A DNA stretch of 64,000 nt from Flavobacterium undicola (GTDB lineage Bacteria; Bacteroidota; Bacteroidia; Flavobacteriales; Flavobacteriaceae): contig NZ_JAAAPM020000018.1 in NCBI RefSeq assembly GCF_009909155.2, positions 22,061 through 86,060 on the forward strand. The letters are read 5' to 3'. The translations under genes and the position numbers were made by a program. The number at the start of each line of letters is the position of its first letter. Position 1 is the stretch's first letter. Under the pieces are notes generated by a model. That model was not told where the DNA came from. It did no database searches and was given only the letters and a program-made list of their open reading frames with translations. Shown piece by piece: positions 1 through 9,197 of this stretch.

Positions 1-1
1 T

Positions 2-112
2 GACGGTGGAGAATGGCTCAAAGGCGCGGGACAATTTAATATTCTAGAAGCCATTCCCGAAGAACTTTGGGACCAACTCGAAATGATGATTAAAGCAAAG
101 AAGAATAAATAA
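2..112 (+). CDS. C-terminal fragment of an unidentified protein
   Basis: An open frame runs in from the left edge and stops with TAA at 110-112, giving 36 residues that end in a lysine-rich tail (IKAKKNK). The frame contains EAIPEELW followed by a short helical stretch. I do not recognise the family from this fragment. It is on the same strand as the downstream SUKH gene but is separated from it by about 350 bases of repeat-like DNA, so the two are probably not one operon. Confidence 0.5.
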   Translation, partial: DGGEWLKGAGQFNILEAIPEELWDQLEMMIKAKKNK

Positions 113-459
113 AACCTTTTCATTTTTTTGGACGTTCCCCCGCCTCCACTCCGTTACGGCGGGGTCAGGCTGTACGCTATATCTTTAGTTCCGCTACGCT
201 CCACAAAAGGATACCGCTTCCATCCTTAACGCGAACCAAAACCCCACAGTTTGTCATTGCGAGCGTAGCGAAGCAATCTCATTAAGCTTTTCAAACTCAA
301 TTAAATTTAAAAAACACAAGCTTACATTTGTAAATATTTATTGATATATTTGAAAAATAGAAATCGCAAAAAAAAGCGACAACACCGCCAAATCAGGTAG
401 ATTGTCGCAACTATATTACGCATATTTATAAGTTATAGGTAATTTTTAGACAGACAGAA
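113..459. repeat. Repeat-rich intergenic region (two dispersed elements)
   Basis: No gene is visible. Positions 169-225 hold GCTGTACGCTATATCTTT, a short spacer and AAAAGGATACCGC. This is the reverse-oriented form of elements near 26820-26890 and 57367-57475. Positions 253-279 hold a GTCATTGCGAG..CGAAGCAATCT element that recurs at 56415-56439. A further inverted repeat, GCGACAA/TTGTCGC, lies at 376-382 and 402-408. TAnnTTTG boxes at 323-330 and 345-352 could serve the next gene. Confidence 0.65.
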
Positions 460-1647
460 ATGTTAAAGACATTAAAAGAAATATCAAAAAAAACATTGCT
501 GCTCAACGACTTTGACTTTAGTGACGAACAAGTAAAAACTAAATGGCTTGGTACATTGGTAGCGCAAGACAAAGAAATATGCGACACAGAGAAAAGGTTA
601 GAAATAAAACTTCCAGGCGACTACCTTGAATTCTTAAAAATTAGCAATGGTTTTCCGCAAACGTCTTCCATAAGTTGTTCCTTCTTATCAATTGACAAAA
701 TCGACTACCTCAAGACGTTAGATGAAGACCTTGTAGAAATATGGTCTAAAAATGAGGACCTGAAAGAAGTTGGTGAAGCACTTACATCCAGCATCTTAAT
801 TGGAGGTCTAAATGAAGAACAACAATTTTTAATTATCCCACCAAGTGAAAAAGTGAGCAAATGGCGTTACTGGAAATTTGCAAGTTGGATTCCTGGTGAA
901 GAAGAATTCACCTCACTAAAAGAATATTTTGAATCTGATCTCTCATTTTTAAAAGAACAAACCAAAAACCTAAAGACTGCCAAGCCAAAATTCGTTACTG
1001 ACTTCAGTTTAAGAAAGGCTGTTTTTAATCTTGATTGGGAAACTGTTTATTTCTTATCCAGCAATTACATTGCCGAGGGTAAGCTATACGGTTATTATAA
1101 TGGCATTAGCGACCTACTTGCATTAATACTTATTGCCTCAGGCAAGACAAATCGTTTCCAAGAATTAGAAAAACTGATTCTGAATTTGAAATTTAAAAAA
1201 GGAAACGAACACCTACTAAATAAATATAGTGAAGCTGCTCAGGAAAAAAAATTATTTGTTGCAGATTTTCAATTGGACAAATTCACTATAAAGACAAATC
1301 CAATAAGTCTTGAAGATATAGAAGTTCAAATAACAGAAGTGAGAAAGGATTTGCTAAAAGAAAAAAACAAAGTTGCCAAATTGGACTATCAACTTTACTT
1401 CTTATTTGAATATGGTTCTCCCGAAGATTTCGTCAATCTGTATGAAGAAAATCATACAAATTTATTCTTAACCACTCATTTCAAAGCTGCCATTGTTTAT
1501 TCAACCCTCAATCAAATCGAAAATTCAAAGACAGCATTGAAAAGGTATTTTAAGGTCGCTTTTGAGTACAGACCATTTGATCCATTTCTTTGCGAATCTT
1601 TATTACCATTATTAAACAAAGAACTATTAAACAAACTTGACAATTAA
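460..1647 (+). CDS. SUKH (SMI1/KNR4) domain protein
   Basis: The protein has 395 residues and no signal peptide or membrane segment. Residues about 40-75 carry the SUKH signature: a LP-x-DY-x-x-FL block followed by an NGF turn. The SUKH domain probably spans about residues 30-165. The remaining 230 residues are charged, look helical and are not recognised. In bacteria SUKH proteins often act as immunity proteins for polymorphic toxins, but no toxin gene lies next to this one, so that role is only inferred. The gene stands alone between two repeat clusters and separates the upstream fragment from the udk cluster, which suggests a late insertion. The start is the first ATG, preceded by an A-rich leader. 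Confidence 0.75.
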   Translation: MLKTLKEISKKTLLLNDFDFSDEQVKTKWLGTLVAQDKEICDTEKRLEIKLPGDYLEFLKISNGFPQTSSISCSFLSIDKIDYLKTLDEDLVEIWSKNEDLKEVGEALTSSILIGGLNEEQQFLIIPPSEKVSKWRYWKFASWIPGEEEFTSLKEYFESDLSFLKEQTKNLKTAKPKFVTDFSLRKAVFNLDWETVYFLSSNYIAEGKLYGYYNGISDLLALILIASGKTNRFQELEKLILNLKFKKGNEHLLNKYSEAAQEKKLFVADFQLDKFTIKTNPISLEDIEVQITEVRKDLLKEKNKVAKLDYQLYFLFEYGSPEDFVNLYEENHTNLFLTTHFKAAIVYSTLNQIENSKTALKRYFKVAFEYRPFDPFLCESLLPLLNKELLNKLDN

Positions 1648-1699
1648 ACGAAATAAAAACAACCTATAATATAATAGCGGTTTGGCGTCAACTTACCGT

Positions 1700-1840
1700 T
1701 TGACATTTATTTTGTCAGCTCCGCAAAGTTTGCAACTTTGCGGTAGTGACTATCGGTTTATAACCGATATTTTAATAATTTAATTCTACAGCTGTCACAG
1801 ACAGCTTAACACCTCTTCAAAGTCAAAGACTTTGCGGAGC
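1700..1840. repeat. Cluster of nested inverted repeats
   Basis: Several perfect hairpins are packed here: CCGCAAAGT/ACTTTGCGG (1721-1729 and 1735-1743), TATCGGTT/AACCGATA (1751-1758 and 1762-1769) and AGCTGT/ACAGCT (1790-1795 and 1801-1806). An outer 12-bp inverted repeat, GCTCCGCAAAGT at 1718-1729, matches ACTTTGCGGAGC at 1829-1840 and encloses the whole unit. This is typical of small non-autonomous palindromic elements. No open frame lies within it. Confidence 0.65.
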
Positions 1841-1894
1841 AATAAAAAGCAAAACACTTTTGCACAAAACCTAAACTCCTCCCAATTAAATTCC

Positions 1895-1902
1895 TATTTT
1901 TG
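1895..1902 (+). promoter_or_regulatory. Putative -7 box upstream of udk
   Basis: TATTTTTG matches the Bacteroidota -7 element TAnnTTTG, 26 bases before the udk ATG. No clear -33 TTG lies at the expected distance. Confidence 0.4.
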
Positions 1903-1928
1903 TTTTACAAACAACAACAAACCATTTT

Positions 1929-2537
1929 ATGCTCATTATAGGAATTGCAGGCGGAACAGGAAGTGGAAAAACAACGGTCGTGCACCAAATCATGAAGCAA
2001 TTGCCTGATGCCGAAGTAGGTGTTATTTCTCAGGATTCTTATTATAAAAAGACGACCAATCTAAGTTATGACGAACGTGCTCTAATCAATTTTGATCATC
2101 CCAGAGCCATCGATTTTGATTTATTAGTTACTCATTTACAAGAACTCAAGGAAGGCAAAACCATTCAGCAGCCCGTATATTCTTTCGTAACTCACAACCG
2201 AACCGAAGACAGCATCAGCACGCATCCCAGAAAAGTAATGATTGTGGAAGGAATTTTAATTTTGGCTCATGCCCAATTAAGGGATTTATTTGACATCAAA
2301 ATCTATGTTCATGCCGACGCCGATGAAAGACTCATCCGCCGATTAAAAAGAGACATTGCCGAGCGTGGTCGTGATATGGATGAAGTTTTAAACCGTTATC
2401 AACAAACCTTAAAACCCATGCACGAACAGTTTATTGAGCCTACAAAAGCATTTGCCGATATTATTATCCCAAACAACAAATACAACACCGTAGCCATAGA
2501 CATGCTTCGCACGGTAATAAATCAAAAAATTCTATAA
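1929..2537 (+). CDS. udk: Uridine kinase
   Basis: The 202-residue protein phosphorylates uridine and cytidine to UMP and CMP in the pyrimidine salvage pathway of the cytosol. The Walker A motif GGTGSGKTT lies at about residues 8-16. The QDSYYK segment and the following SYDERALINFDHP region are characteristic of the family, as is the basic RLIRRLKRDI segment near residue 135. The length is normal for bacterial Udk. The gene is followed 94 bases later by the septum-formation initiator gene and then by the two mutase genes on the same strand. I recall this udk-ftsB-like-mutase order as recurrent in flavobacterial genomes, which supports the call. Confidence 0.95.
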   Translation: MLIIGIAGGTGSGKTTVVHQIMKQLPDAEVGVISQDSYYKKTTNLSYDERALINFDHPRAIDFDLLVTHLQELKEGKTIQQPVYSFVTHNRTEDSISTHPRKVMIVEGILILAHAQLRDLFDIKIYVHADADERLIRRLKRDIAERGRDMDEVLNRYQQTLKPMHEQFIEPTKAFADIIIPNNKYNTVAIDMLRTVINQKIL

Positions 2538-2631
2538 TTTTATTGTAATTTTATAATAACACACTAAAACACTAATGCCGTTTTACTTTTATCAAAAGCT
2601 GATTTTAGTTTAACCTGACATAAAAAAACTA

Positions 2632-2958
2632 ATGAAGAATCCATATAAAGACAAAGCCTGGTTTAAATTTTTAAGTAACAAATACATTTGGTCCTTATCC
2701 TTTTTTGCCGCTTGGATGATATTTTTAGACAACTACTCTTATTTTGATCATCGCGTTTTAGACAATCAAATTGAAGAGCTGGAAGACAACAAAACCTATT
2801 ATCAGGAAGAAATCAAAAAAGACGAAGCCCAAATTAAGCAGCTTAAAAATCCGCAACAGGTAGAAAAATATGCCCGCGAAAAATACTATATGAAAAAAGA
2901 CAGTGAGGACATTTACCTGATAGAATTTGAAGGCGACACTATCGAAAAGAAACAATAA
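2632..2958 (+). CDS. Septum formation initiator family protein (FtsB/DivIC-like)
   Basis: A small 108-residue membrane protein. A cytosolic, basic N-terminus precedes one transmembrane helix at about residues 19-33 (WSLSFFAAWMIFL). A coiled coil follows at about residues 43-75 (IEELEDNKTYYQEEIKKDE) and then the conserved VEKYAREKYYMKKDSEDIYLIEF motif region. This layout and the YAREKY-type motif are those of the FtsB/DivIC family, which bridges divisome proteins at the septum. It is close to the mutase genes (28 bases) and probably shares their transcript, although the functions are unrelated. Confidence 0.85.
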   Translation: MKNPYKDKAWFKFLSNKYIWSLSFFAAWMIFLDNYSYFDHRVLDNQIEELEDNKTYYQEEIKKDEAQIKQLKNPQQVEKYAREKYYMKKDSEDIYLIEFEGDTIEKKQ

Positions 2959-2986
2959 ATCCTGAATTATTAAACTCAAACTAAAA

Positions 2987-4351
2987 ATGGCTACTAATCT
3001 ATTCGAAGATTTCGACCCTGTTTCATCAAAGCAATGGAAACAAAAAATCCAGTTTGAGCTTGATGGAGCCGATTATAACGAAACCTTGGTATGGAATTCG
3101 CCAGAAGACATTAAAGTTAAACCCTTTTACCATCGGGATGATTTTAGTAAAACCACTACTGCTGCCACAAATGCATCACAGTTTAAAATCTGCCAAAACA
3201 TTTTTGTCTTTGATGTAGAAAAATCAGTAGAAAGAGCCTTGGATTCTTTAAAAAGAGGAGCCGAAAGTTTACGATTTACCATCGAAAATGAATCTGTTGA
3301 CATCCAAAAACTGTTGGAAAAACTGCCGCTGGAAAACACGGCGATTTACTTTGAGCTAAAGTTTTTATCAGTTGATTTTATTTCGAAAATAAATACCATT
3401 GTAGAACAAAAAAAAGCGGCTGTATTTTACAATCTAGATCCTATTGGACAATTAGCCAAAGAAGGAAATTGGTTTACCACCAAAGAAAAAGACAATTTTG
3501 AAACGCTTCAATTGCTTTCGAAAGTGACTAGAGACAGTTCTTTGATTAGCATTAATTCAGCTTTGTATCAAAATGCAGGAGCAAATATCGTTCAGCAAAT
3601 CGCTTATAGTTTGGCTCACGCCAATGAATATTTGAATCGGATTCCAACGATTCATCAAGCCATTGTTTTTGAAATTGCCGTGGGAAGCAATTACTTTTTT
3701 GAAATTGCCAAATTGCGTGCGCTTCGCTTGTTATTTCAATTGATTGCTAAAGAATATTACCACGACAGCGATTGCCATCTCTTGGTAACACCTACAAAAC
3801 GCAACAAAACGCTTTATGATTACAATATCAATATGTTGCGCACCACAACCGAATGCATGTCGGCAATTTTAGGCGGAGCGGATGCCATTGCCAATTTGCC
3901 TTACGATGCCATTTATCATAAAAACAATGAATTTGGCGACCGAATAGCCCGCAATCAATTACTGATTCTTAAAGATGAGAGCTATTTTGATAAAGTAAAC
4001 AATCCTGCCGACGGAAGTTATTATATCGAAACCCTAACGCAGCAACTGGCCGAAAAAGCCTTGACTTTGTTTAAAGAAATTGAAGCCAATGGCGGTTTTT
4101 TAAAGCAATTGAACGACGGAATTATCAAAAGAAAAATTCAAGAAAGTGCCGATAAAGAACAGCAACTTTTTGATTCCGGCAAAGAGATTCTTATTGGGAC
4201 AAACAAATATTTGAACCCAAAAGACAAAATGAAAGAGCAAATCGAATTGTATCCTTTTGTAAAAATAAAGCCTAGAAAAACCCTGATTACACCAATTATT
4301 GAAAAACGACTGGCAGAAAAATTAGAACAAGAGCGACTGGCTTCAGAATAA
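2987..4351 (+). CDS. mutA: Methylmalonyl-CoA mutase, small (beta) subunit
   Basis: A 454-residue partner subunit of the heterodimeric adenosylcobalamin enzyme that interconverts succinyl-CoA and methylmalonyl-CoA. It aligns by eye with the mutase barrel family: an [23 protein letters not shown] start region, [34 protein letters not shown] near residues 265-300, and an [21 protein letters not shown] segment. It ends without the C-terminal cobalamin-binding domain (no DxHxxG), so catalysis must rest on the large subunit. The large-subunit gene follows after 40 bases, and the pair presumably forms one operon. Gene symbols vary between genomes. Confidence 0.92.
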   Translation: MATNLFEDFDPVSSKQWKQKIQFELDGADYNETLVWNSPEDIKVKPFYHRDDFSKTTTAATNASQFKICQNIFVFDVEKSVERALDSLKRGAESLRFTIENESVDIQKLLEKLPLENTAIYFELKFLSVDFISKINTIVEQKKAAVFYNLDPIGQLAKEGNWFTTKEKDNFETLQLLSKVTRDSSLISINSALYQNAGANIVQQIAYSLAHANEYLNRIPTIHQAIVFEIAVGSNYFFEIAKLRALRLLFQLIAKEYYHDSDCHLLVTPTKRNKTLYDYNINMLRTTTECMSAILGGADAIANLPYDAIYHKNNEFGDRIARNQLLILKDESYFDKVNNPADGSYYIETLTQQLAEKALTLFKEIEANGGFLKQLNDGIIKRKIQESADKEQQLFDSGKEILIGTNKYLNPKDKMKEQIELYPFVKIKPRKTLITPIIEKRLAEKLEQERLASE

Positions 4352-4391
4352 TTCAGCATTCAATACAATAAATTTGCAAAAAGCATCCAAA

Positions 4392-6551
4392 ATGATTCGA
4401 AAAGACCTCAGATATATTCAACTCGACAATCAAAAATCTGAAGCTGATTACAGCTTTGAGGCTACTTTTGCAAAAGAAAAAACCAATTTCACACAAAATA
4501 ATTTTGTTACGGCAGAAGAAATCGAACTCAAACAAAATTATTCCGAAAAAGACGTTGAAGATTTCGATCATCTGGACTTTGCTGCCGGATTTCCTCCTTA
4601 TTTACGCGGTCCACACACAACGATGTACGTTCAAAAACCCTGGACTATCCGTCAATATTCTGGTTTCTCTACTGCTGAAGAAAGCAATGCTTTTTACAGA
4701 AAAAATATCCACGCAGGACAGGAAGGACTTTCCATTGCTTTTGATTTAGCAACCCATCGCGGCTATGATTCGGAACATGAACGTGTAGCTGGCGATGTAG
4801 GAAAAGCAGGAGTTGCCATTGATACCGTAGAAGATTTCAAGATATTATTTGACCAAATCCCTTTGGATAAGATGTCGGTTTCCATGACTATGAATGGAGC
4901 GGTTTTACCCATTATGGCATTTTATATTGTGGCAGCCGAAGAACAAGGTTTCAAACCGGAACAACTTTCGGGAACCATCCAAAATGACATTCTAAAAGAA
5001 TTCATGGTGCGTAACACTTATATTTATCCACCGGAAGCTTCGATGAAAATAACTGCTGCTATTTTTGAATATACCAGCAAAAAAATGCCCAAATTCCATT
5101 CGATATCCATATCGGGATACCACATGCAGGAAGCGGGAGCCACCGCCGATATTGAATTGGCTTACACTCTTGCCGATGGTTTAGAATATGTTAGAACCGG
5201 ACTTTCGACAGGAATGAAAATCGATGAATTTGCCCCGAGATTGTCTTTCTTCTGGGGAATTGGCATGAATCATTTTATGGAAATTGCCAAAATGAGAGCC
5301 GCAAGAATGATTTGGACCAAACTCATAAAAACTTTTAATCCTAAAAACAGCAAATCACTTACCTTGCGCACGCATTGTCAAACCAGCGGTTGGAGTTTAA
5401 CGGCCCAAGACCCATTTAACAATGTAGCCCGTACCTGTATTGAAGCTTCGGCGGCAGTTTTTGGAGGAACTCAATCACTTCACACCAATGCCTTAGATGA
5501 AGCTATGGCTTTACCTAGCGATTTTTCGGCAAGAATTGCCCGAAACACCCAATTGTTTTTATTGGAAGAAACTAAAGTGAGTAAAACTGTTGACCCTTGG
5601 GCAGGCAGTTATTATGTGGAAAGTTTAACCAATGAAATTGCAGAAAAAGCCTGGAAACTAATTGAAGAAATTGAAGCTCTTGGCGGCATGACCAAAGCAC
5701 TGGCAACCGGAATTCCAAAATTGCGAATAGAAGAAGCCGCTGCAAGAAAGCAAGCCCGCATAGACAGTGAACAAGATATTATTGTAGGCGTTAATAAATT
5801 CCAATTAAAAAAAGAAGCTCCTTTAAATATCTTAAACATTGACATTGAAAAAGTTCGAAAACAACAACTCGAACGCCTTCATCAAGTAAAAACAAGCCGA
5901 AATACTTTAAAAGTAAAAGAGGCTTTAGAAAAAATAACCGTTTGTGCTCAAACTGGAGCAGGAAATTTACTGGAATTAGCCATCGATGCTGCCAGAGAAA
6001 GAGCAACATTAGGCGAAATTAGCCAGGCATTAGAAATCGTATTTGGAAGACATAAGGCGCAAATTAAATCTTTTAGTGGTGTGTATAGTAAAGAAATAAA
6101 AGACAATAAAAGCTTTGAAGAAGCGAAACAATTGGCAGATATCTTTGCCAAAAAAGAAGGTCGTCGCCCAAGAATTATGATTGCAAAAATGGGACAAGAC
6201 GGACACGACAGAGGCGCTAAAGTAGTCGCCACAGCATTTGCCGACATTGGTTTTGATGTTGACATTGGGCCTCTTTTTCAAACTCCAATTGAAACTGCCA
6301 AACAAGCTATGGAAAATGACGTTCATATTCTGGGTATTTCTTCTCTTGCTGCCGGACATAAAACCTTAGTTCCTCAAGTGATTGAAGAACTTAAAAAACT
6401 GGGACGTCAAGACATTATGGTGGTGGTAGGTGGTGTAATCCCAACACAGGATTATCAATACCTTTTTGATACCGGTGCGGCTGCGGTTTTTGGACCAGGT
6501 ACTAACATTAGTAAAATAGCCTTGAAAATATTTGAAGTTTTAATTGATTAA
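4392..6551 (+). CDS. mutB: Methylmalonyl-CoA mutase, large (alpha) subunit
   Basis: The catalytic subunit, 719 residues from the ATG at 4392. The frame is also open from a TTG at 4374, but the ATG gives the usual compact N-terminus MIRKDL. The barrel domain (about residues 30-550) contains the [23 protein letters not shown] region, the [15 protein letters not shown] substrate segment, and [16 protein letters not shown]. The C-terminal cobalamin domain (about residues 580-715) carries the DGHDRG base-off B12 ligand motif and a GGVIP segment. It converts methylmalonyl-CoA to succinyl-CoA, or the reverse for propionate formation. No epimerase or mutase chaperone gene is present in the window. 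Confidence 0.96.
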   Translation: MIRKDLRYIQLDNQKSEADYSFEATFAKEKTNFTQNNFVTAEEIELKQNYSEKDVEDFDHLDFAAGFPPYLRGPHTTMYVQKPWTIRQYSGFSTAEESNAFYRKNIHAGQEGLSIAFDLATHRGYDSEHERVAGDVGKAGVAIDTVEDFKILFDQIPLDKMSVSMTMNGAVLPIMAFYIVAAEEQGFKPEQLSGTIQNDILKEFMVRNTYIYPPEASMKITAAIFEYTSKKMPKFHSISISGYHMQEAGATADIELAYTLADGLEYVRTGLSTGMKIDEFAPRLSFFWGIGMNHFMEIAKMRAARMIWTKLIKTFNPKNSKSLTLRTHCQTSGWSLTAQDPFNNVARTCIEASAAVFGGTQSLHTNALDEAMALPSDFSARIARNTQLFLLEETKVSKTVDPWAGSYYVESLTNEIAEKAWKLIEEIEALGGMTKALATGIPKLRIEEAAARKQARIDSEQDIIVGVNKFQLKKEAPLNILNIDIEKVRKQQLERLHQVKTSRNTLKVKEALEKITVCAQTGAGNLLELAIDAARERATLGEISQALEIVFGRHKAQIKSFSGVYSKEIKDNKSFEEAKQLADIFAKKEGRRPRIMIAKMGQDGHDRGAKVVATAFADIGFDVDIGPLFQTPIETAKQAMENDVHILGISSLAAGHKTLVPQVIEELKKLGRQDIMVVVGGVIPTQDYQYLFDTGAAAVFGPGTNISKIALKIFEVLID

Positions 6552-6574
6552 ATAATTCGTTAATTCAAAAAATC

Positions 6575-6615
6575 AAAAAAAGGGAATACTTATTTCATTA
6601 GGTATTCCTTTTTCT
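6575..6615 (+). terminator. Terminator after the mutase operon
   Basis: GGAATAC (6583-6589) pairs with GTATTCC (6602-6608). The stem is extended by A-T pairs and followed by a T-run, 30 bases after the mutB stop. Confidence 0.8.
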
Positions 6616-6979
6616 ATTTTAAAGCATTTTCATTATTTAAATCCAAAATTAACTCATAAAAACATTTTAATTTAACAAATATACACTCATAAAATCAGTT
6701 TTAAAGTTAAAAAAATAGTATCTTTAATAGCTGTAATTTTTTGTTCATTACAAACACCCCAAAAACTGAGTGGCATCATATAAAATGCAGTCTTTTTAAT
6801 TAAGAAGAATAGCATTTTTAATTGAAAATTGATTATTCCTGCGTAATATATAATTCGATTAATATCTTAAAATAAAATTTTAAAACATTCGTAAAGCCGT
6901 ATTAAAATACACAATATCAAATCTTAAAAACCTATTACTTATTATCAGACAAAACGAAAATTAATTTAAAATTAGATCT
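6616..6979. other. AT-rich intergenic region without recognisable gene
   Basis: About 360 bases of very AT-rich DNA lie between the mutase terminator and the next secreted protein. I find no convincing open frame, tRNA or clear TAnnTTTG box. It may hold the promoter of the downstream gene. Confidence 0.4.
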
Positions 6980-7495
6980 ATGAAAACATTTACCACTATT
7001 TTGTTATTTCTAGGTTTGATGCTTCCATGTTTCTCACAAGAGAAAGAAGAAGGCGCGATAGACATTAAAGAATTACCATCTGTTGTAATTAAAAGAGTTG
7101 GAGCCGATTTTTCAATCTATATCCCCGACAAAAATCCTGATATGAATGTCAGAAAATTGCAAGATGCATTTATAGCTTATGATATTGGAAAAAACACACA
7201 AGGAGATGAAATTTATCTAGTTGTATTTAGCACAGAGAATAATTCTTTAGCAGCAACCTATAATGAAAAAGGAAAATTAATGCGTGTTGTTGAAAATTAT
7301 ACAAATGTAAAATTACCTAGAGCAGTTATTTATTCAATCTATAAAACCTATCCTGACTGGTCTCTTGTAAATGACAAATTTTTATATACTCAAAGAGAGG
7401 GGGATGTTATTAAAAATCAATACAATGTAAAAATCCAAAAAGGAAAAAAAACAATGAAATTAAAAGTTCATCCTAATGGTGAAATCATAAAATAA
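6980..7495 (+). CDS. Secreted PepSY-like hypothetical protein
   Basis: A 171-residue protein with a Sec signal peptide at residues 1-20 (MKTFTTILLFLGLMLPCFSQ). The mature part begins with an acidic linker and ELPSVVIKRVG. It then has two short beta/alpha repeats, including SLAATYNEKGKLMRVVENY and LPRAVIYSIYKTYPDWSL, and ends in MKLKVHPNGEII. This resembles the PepSY-like/beta-lactamase-inhibitor-like secreted proteins of Bacteroidota, in which a PxAVxxxIxKxYP segment recurs. The function is unknown and the family call is by eye only. It is a monocistron with its own strong terminator. Confidence 0.6.
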   Translation: MKTFTTILLFLGLMLPCFSQEKEEGAIDIKELPSVVIKRVGADFSIYIPDKNPDMNVRKLQDAFIAYDIGKNTQGDEIYLVVFSTENNSLAATYNEKGKLMRVVENYTNVKLPRAVIYSIYKTYPDWSLVNDKFLYTQREGDVIKNQYNVKIQKGKKTMKLKVHPNGEIIK

Positions 7496-7497
7496 AA

Positions 7498-7531
7498 AAG
7501 AAAGGCACCCTTCAAAGGATGCCTTTCTTTT
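7498..7531 (+). terminator. Terminator, possibly bidirectional
   Basis: AAGAAAGGCA (7498-7507) pairs with TGCCTTTCTT (7520-7529), followed by T residues. It lies between convergent genes and has A-runs and T-runs on both sides, so it may serve both. Confidence 0.85.
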
Positions 7532-7544
7532 TTAATATTGAAAA

Positions 7545-8183
7545 TTAAAGAGTAACTACTGCATTGACATTAGGCTCAATAAATGAAGTATCATATCCTC
7601 CAAAAGCTTTTAAATAACTTCGTATCGAAGTACCGTAAGCATCTTTAATATATCTTCTTCCGTTGCTTCTAAAGTATTTTTTTACTGAACCAGCTCCTCC
7701 AAGGTGAGCAGCTGCTAAAATACCTGATTCTGTTATCAAAATACCGTTTACAACCTTTCCGTCGTATTTTTCAATAACATCCTGTAAAATAGATTTGTTT
7801 TTAGATAATAAAGCTACAAAGGCTTTTTCTTGTAGTTTAGGACTTCTTAAGAATTTTTGGGTATCATGAATTCCTATAGACCTTAAAGTTTCATTTCCGA
7901 ATTGGTATTTACCCAAATATCCTAATGAATTAACTTTTTTGTACTTGTTTTCGGACTCTCTAAAGCCAATTGCTTCTTTAAAACCGATGAAGAAATTTCC
8001 AGTAAAGGGAATATTCAAACTGGTATATTCTTCTTGTTCAAGCGATGGAAATAAGTACTGAATTCCATCATCATTTTTTGTAAAAAACCACTCATTTGTA
8101 TCCAATTTAAGCGGTTTAAAACTGTAACTTAAAAAGACAATAATTACAGTTAAGCTGGTGTAAAAATACCATTTTTTTATCAT
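7545..8183 (-). CDS. Lysozyme-like (transglycosylase-fold) exported protein
   Basis: 212 residues from the ATG at 8183. An in-frame ATG at 8213 would add ten polar residues ahead of the hydrophobic segment and is less likely. An N-terminal hydrophobic segment (about residues 6-22) suggests an anchor or signal. The core holds an IGFRESEN block, with a Glu in the position of a lysozyme-type catalytic acid, then LGYLGKYQFGNETL, and later ITESGILAAAHLGGAGSVKKYF. This pattern resembles lytic-transglycosylase/lysozyme-fold proteins of flavobacteria. The substrate is presumably peptidoglycan, by inference. It lies downstream of the DUF2279 gene but has a putative promoter of its own. Confidence 0.65.
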   Translation of the reverse strand: MIKKWYFYTSLTVIIVFLSYSFKPLKLDTNEWFFTKNDDGIQYLFPSLEQEEYTSLNIPFTGNFFIGFKEAIGFRESENKYKKVNSLGYLGKYQFGNETLRSIGIHDTQKFLRSPKLQEKAFVALLSKNKSILQDVIEKYDGKVVNGILITESGILAAAHLGGAGSVKKYFRSNGRRYIKDAYGTSIRSYLKAFGGYDTSFIEPNVNAVVTL

Positions 8184-8230
8184 AAATTGTTTTTCTTCTA
8201 AACGCTGTCCCATTCAGAAATTTCTACACG

Positions 8231-8238
8231 CAAAGATA
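8231..8238 (-). promoter_or_regulatory. Putative -7 box of the lysozyme-like gene
   Basis: On the minus strand TATCTTTG matches TAnnTTTG, 18-50 bases before the candidate start codons. Confidence 0.4.
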
Positions 8239-8280
8239 CAACTTTTTTCATAAAGCTGTAAATCAAGCTATTAAAGTTTT

Positions 8281-9195
8281 CTAAAAATACAAAACGTGAG
8301 ACCTAAATCCCTCGTTAGACGAGTATTCGAGGGTAGGTGCCGGAATTTTCAAAACAGAAAAAACAGAAAAAAATGTCTTTAAAAAATGTGATTTGGTCTC
8401 GATTTTTGTCAAATCAAGGTCTAAACTAAGATAAAATTGTCGCGATTTCGTCTGATTTATGCCTGGAATAATGAGCGAATTTTCACCTTTTCCAGCTATC
8501 ATTCCATCCGCTCCATAGCCAATGGCGACATTCAAAATTTTAGGAATTTTTGAGTCTTTAAAAAAGGATTTTAAATTAGCCGACAACCAATAGGTTTGAC
8601 CATTGTAATCTTTCAATATTTGTTCACTAAAACTGCTTCCTAAAACTTCAGGACGGTACTTAGCAAATCGAGTGGTATGAAAAGAAAATTTAGGAGTAAT
8701 GCGTTGTTCTTTCCAAAGTAATTCCTGAGAAACATACAAAGCCGTCCCTGTAGCATTAGCAACCACATCCCCTGCTGATGCTCCCCATTGAGAAGAAAAT
8801 CCATCCATAACCTCCACAGCGGTTAAAAATGCGAATCCTAAGCCTGCACCATAAATCAATTGTTTTTTAGGACTAACACCACTCCATTGTAACATTTCGC
8901 CACCTAATCGGCCTAAATGATAGGAGGAATAAAAATGTCCCACCTTATCCATTTGCAACCATTCCTGATTGTCATTAATAAAATGAAAGCTCGATTTTGG
9001 ATAATCAGCATACCATAATTGATTTAAGCCCACTAAAGCCGCAGTAGAGACTGCTGCCTCAGAAATAAAAACAGCATTCTTTCTTTTCGAATTTAAAGTA
9101 TCTGACGGCTTAAAAAAATTATCAAACCTACTTTGAGCCACGCAATTTGACATTGCAAGCACTACTAAAAAGAAAAGAATGTTTTTATAACTCAA
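8281..9195 (-). CDS. DUF2279 family exported protein
   Basis: A 304-residue protein with a signal peptide at residues 1-21 (cleavage after CVAQ). The central part contains DKVGHFYSSYHLGRLGGEML and a run of hydrophobic segments with SSQWGASAGDVVANATGTALYVSQE. The conserved DK-x-GH and GD-x-x-AN-x-x-G motifs point to DUF2279, a family of unknown function related to YfiM-type lipoproteins. The MSNC ahead of the mature part is not a good lipobox. It starts 2 bases after the mltG stop, so the two are translationally close and probably co-transcribed. A cell-envelope role is inferred from the signal peptide and the context. Confidence 0.75.
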   Translation of the reverse strand: MSYKNILFFLVVLAMSNCVAQSRFDNFFKPSDTLNSKRKNAVFISEAAVSTAALVGLNQLWYADYPKSSFHFINDNQEWLQMDKVGHFYSSYHLGRLGGEMLQWSGVSPKKQLIYGAGLGFAFLTAVEVMDGFSSQWGASAGDVVANATGTALYVSQELLWKEQRITPKFSFHTTRFAKYRPEVLGSSFSEQILKDYNGQTYWLSANLKSFFKDSKIPKILNVAIGYGADGMIAGKGENSLIIPGINQTKSRQFYLSLDLDLTKIETKSHFLKTFFSVFSVLKIPAPTLEYSSNEGFRSHVLYF

Positions 9196-9197
9196 AA

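Noticed and set aside
4374..4391. TTG start six codons before the mutB ATG
   Set aside because: The added residues (MQKASK) are unlike family N-termini, and the ATG at 4392 suits the 40-base spacing from mutA.
9120..9195. Lipoprotein call for the DUF2279 protein
   Set aside because: MSNC lacks the usual L-x-[GAS]-C lipobox, so cleavage after CVAQ by ordinary signal peptidase is more likely.
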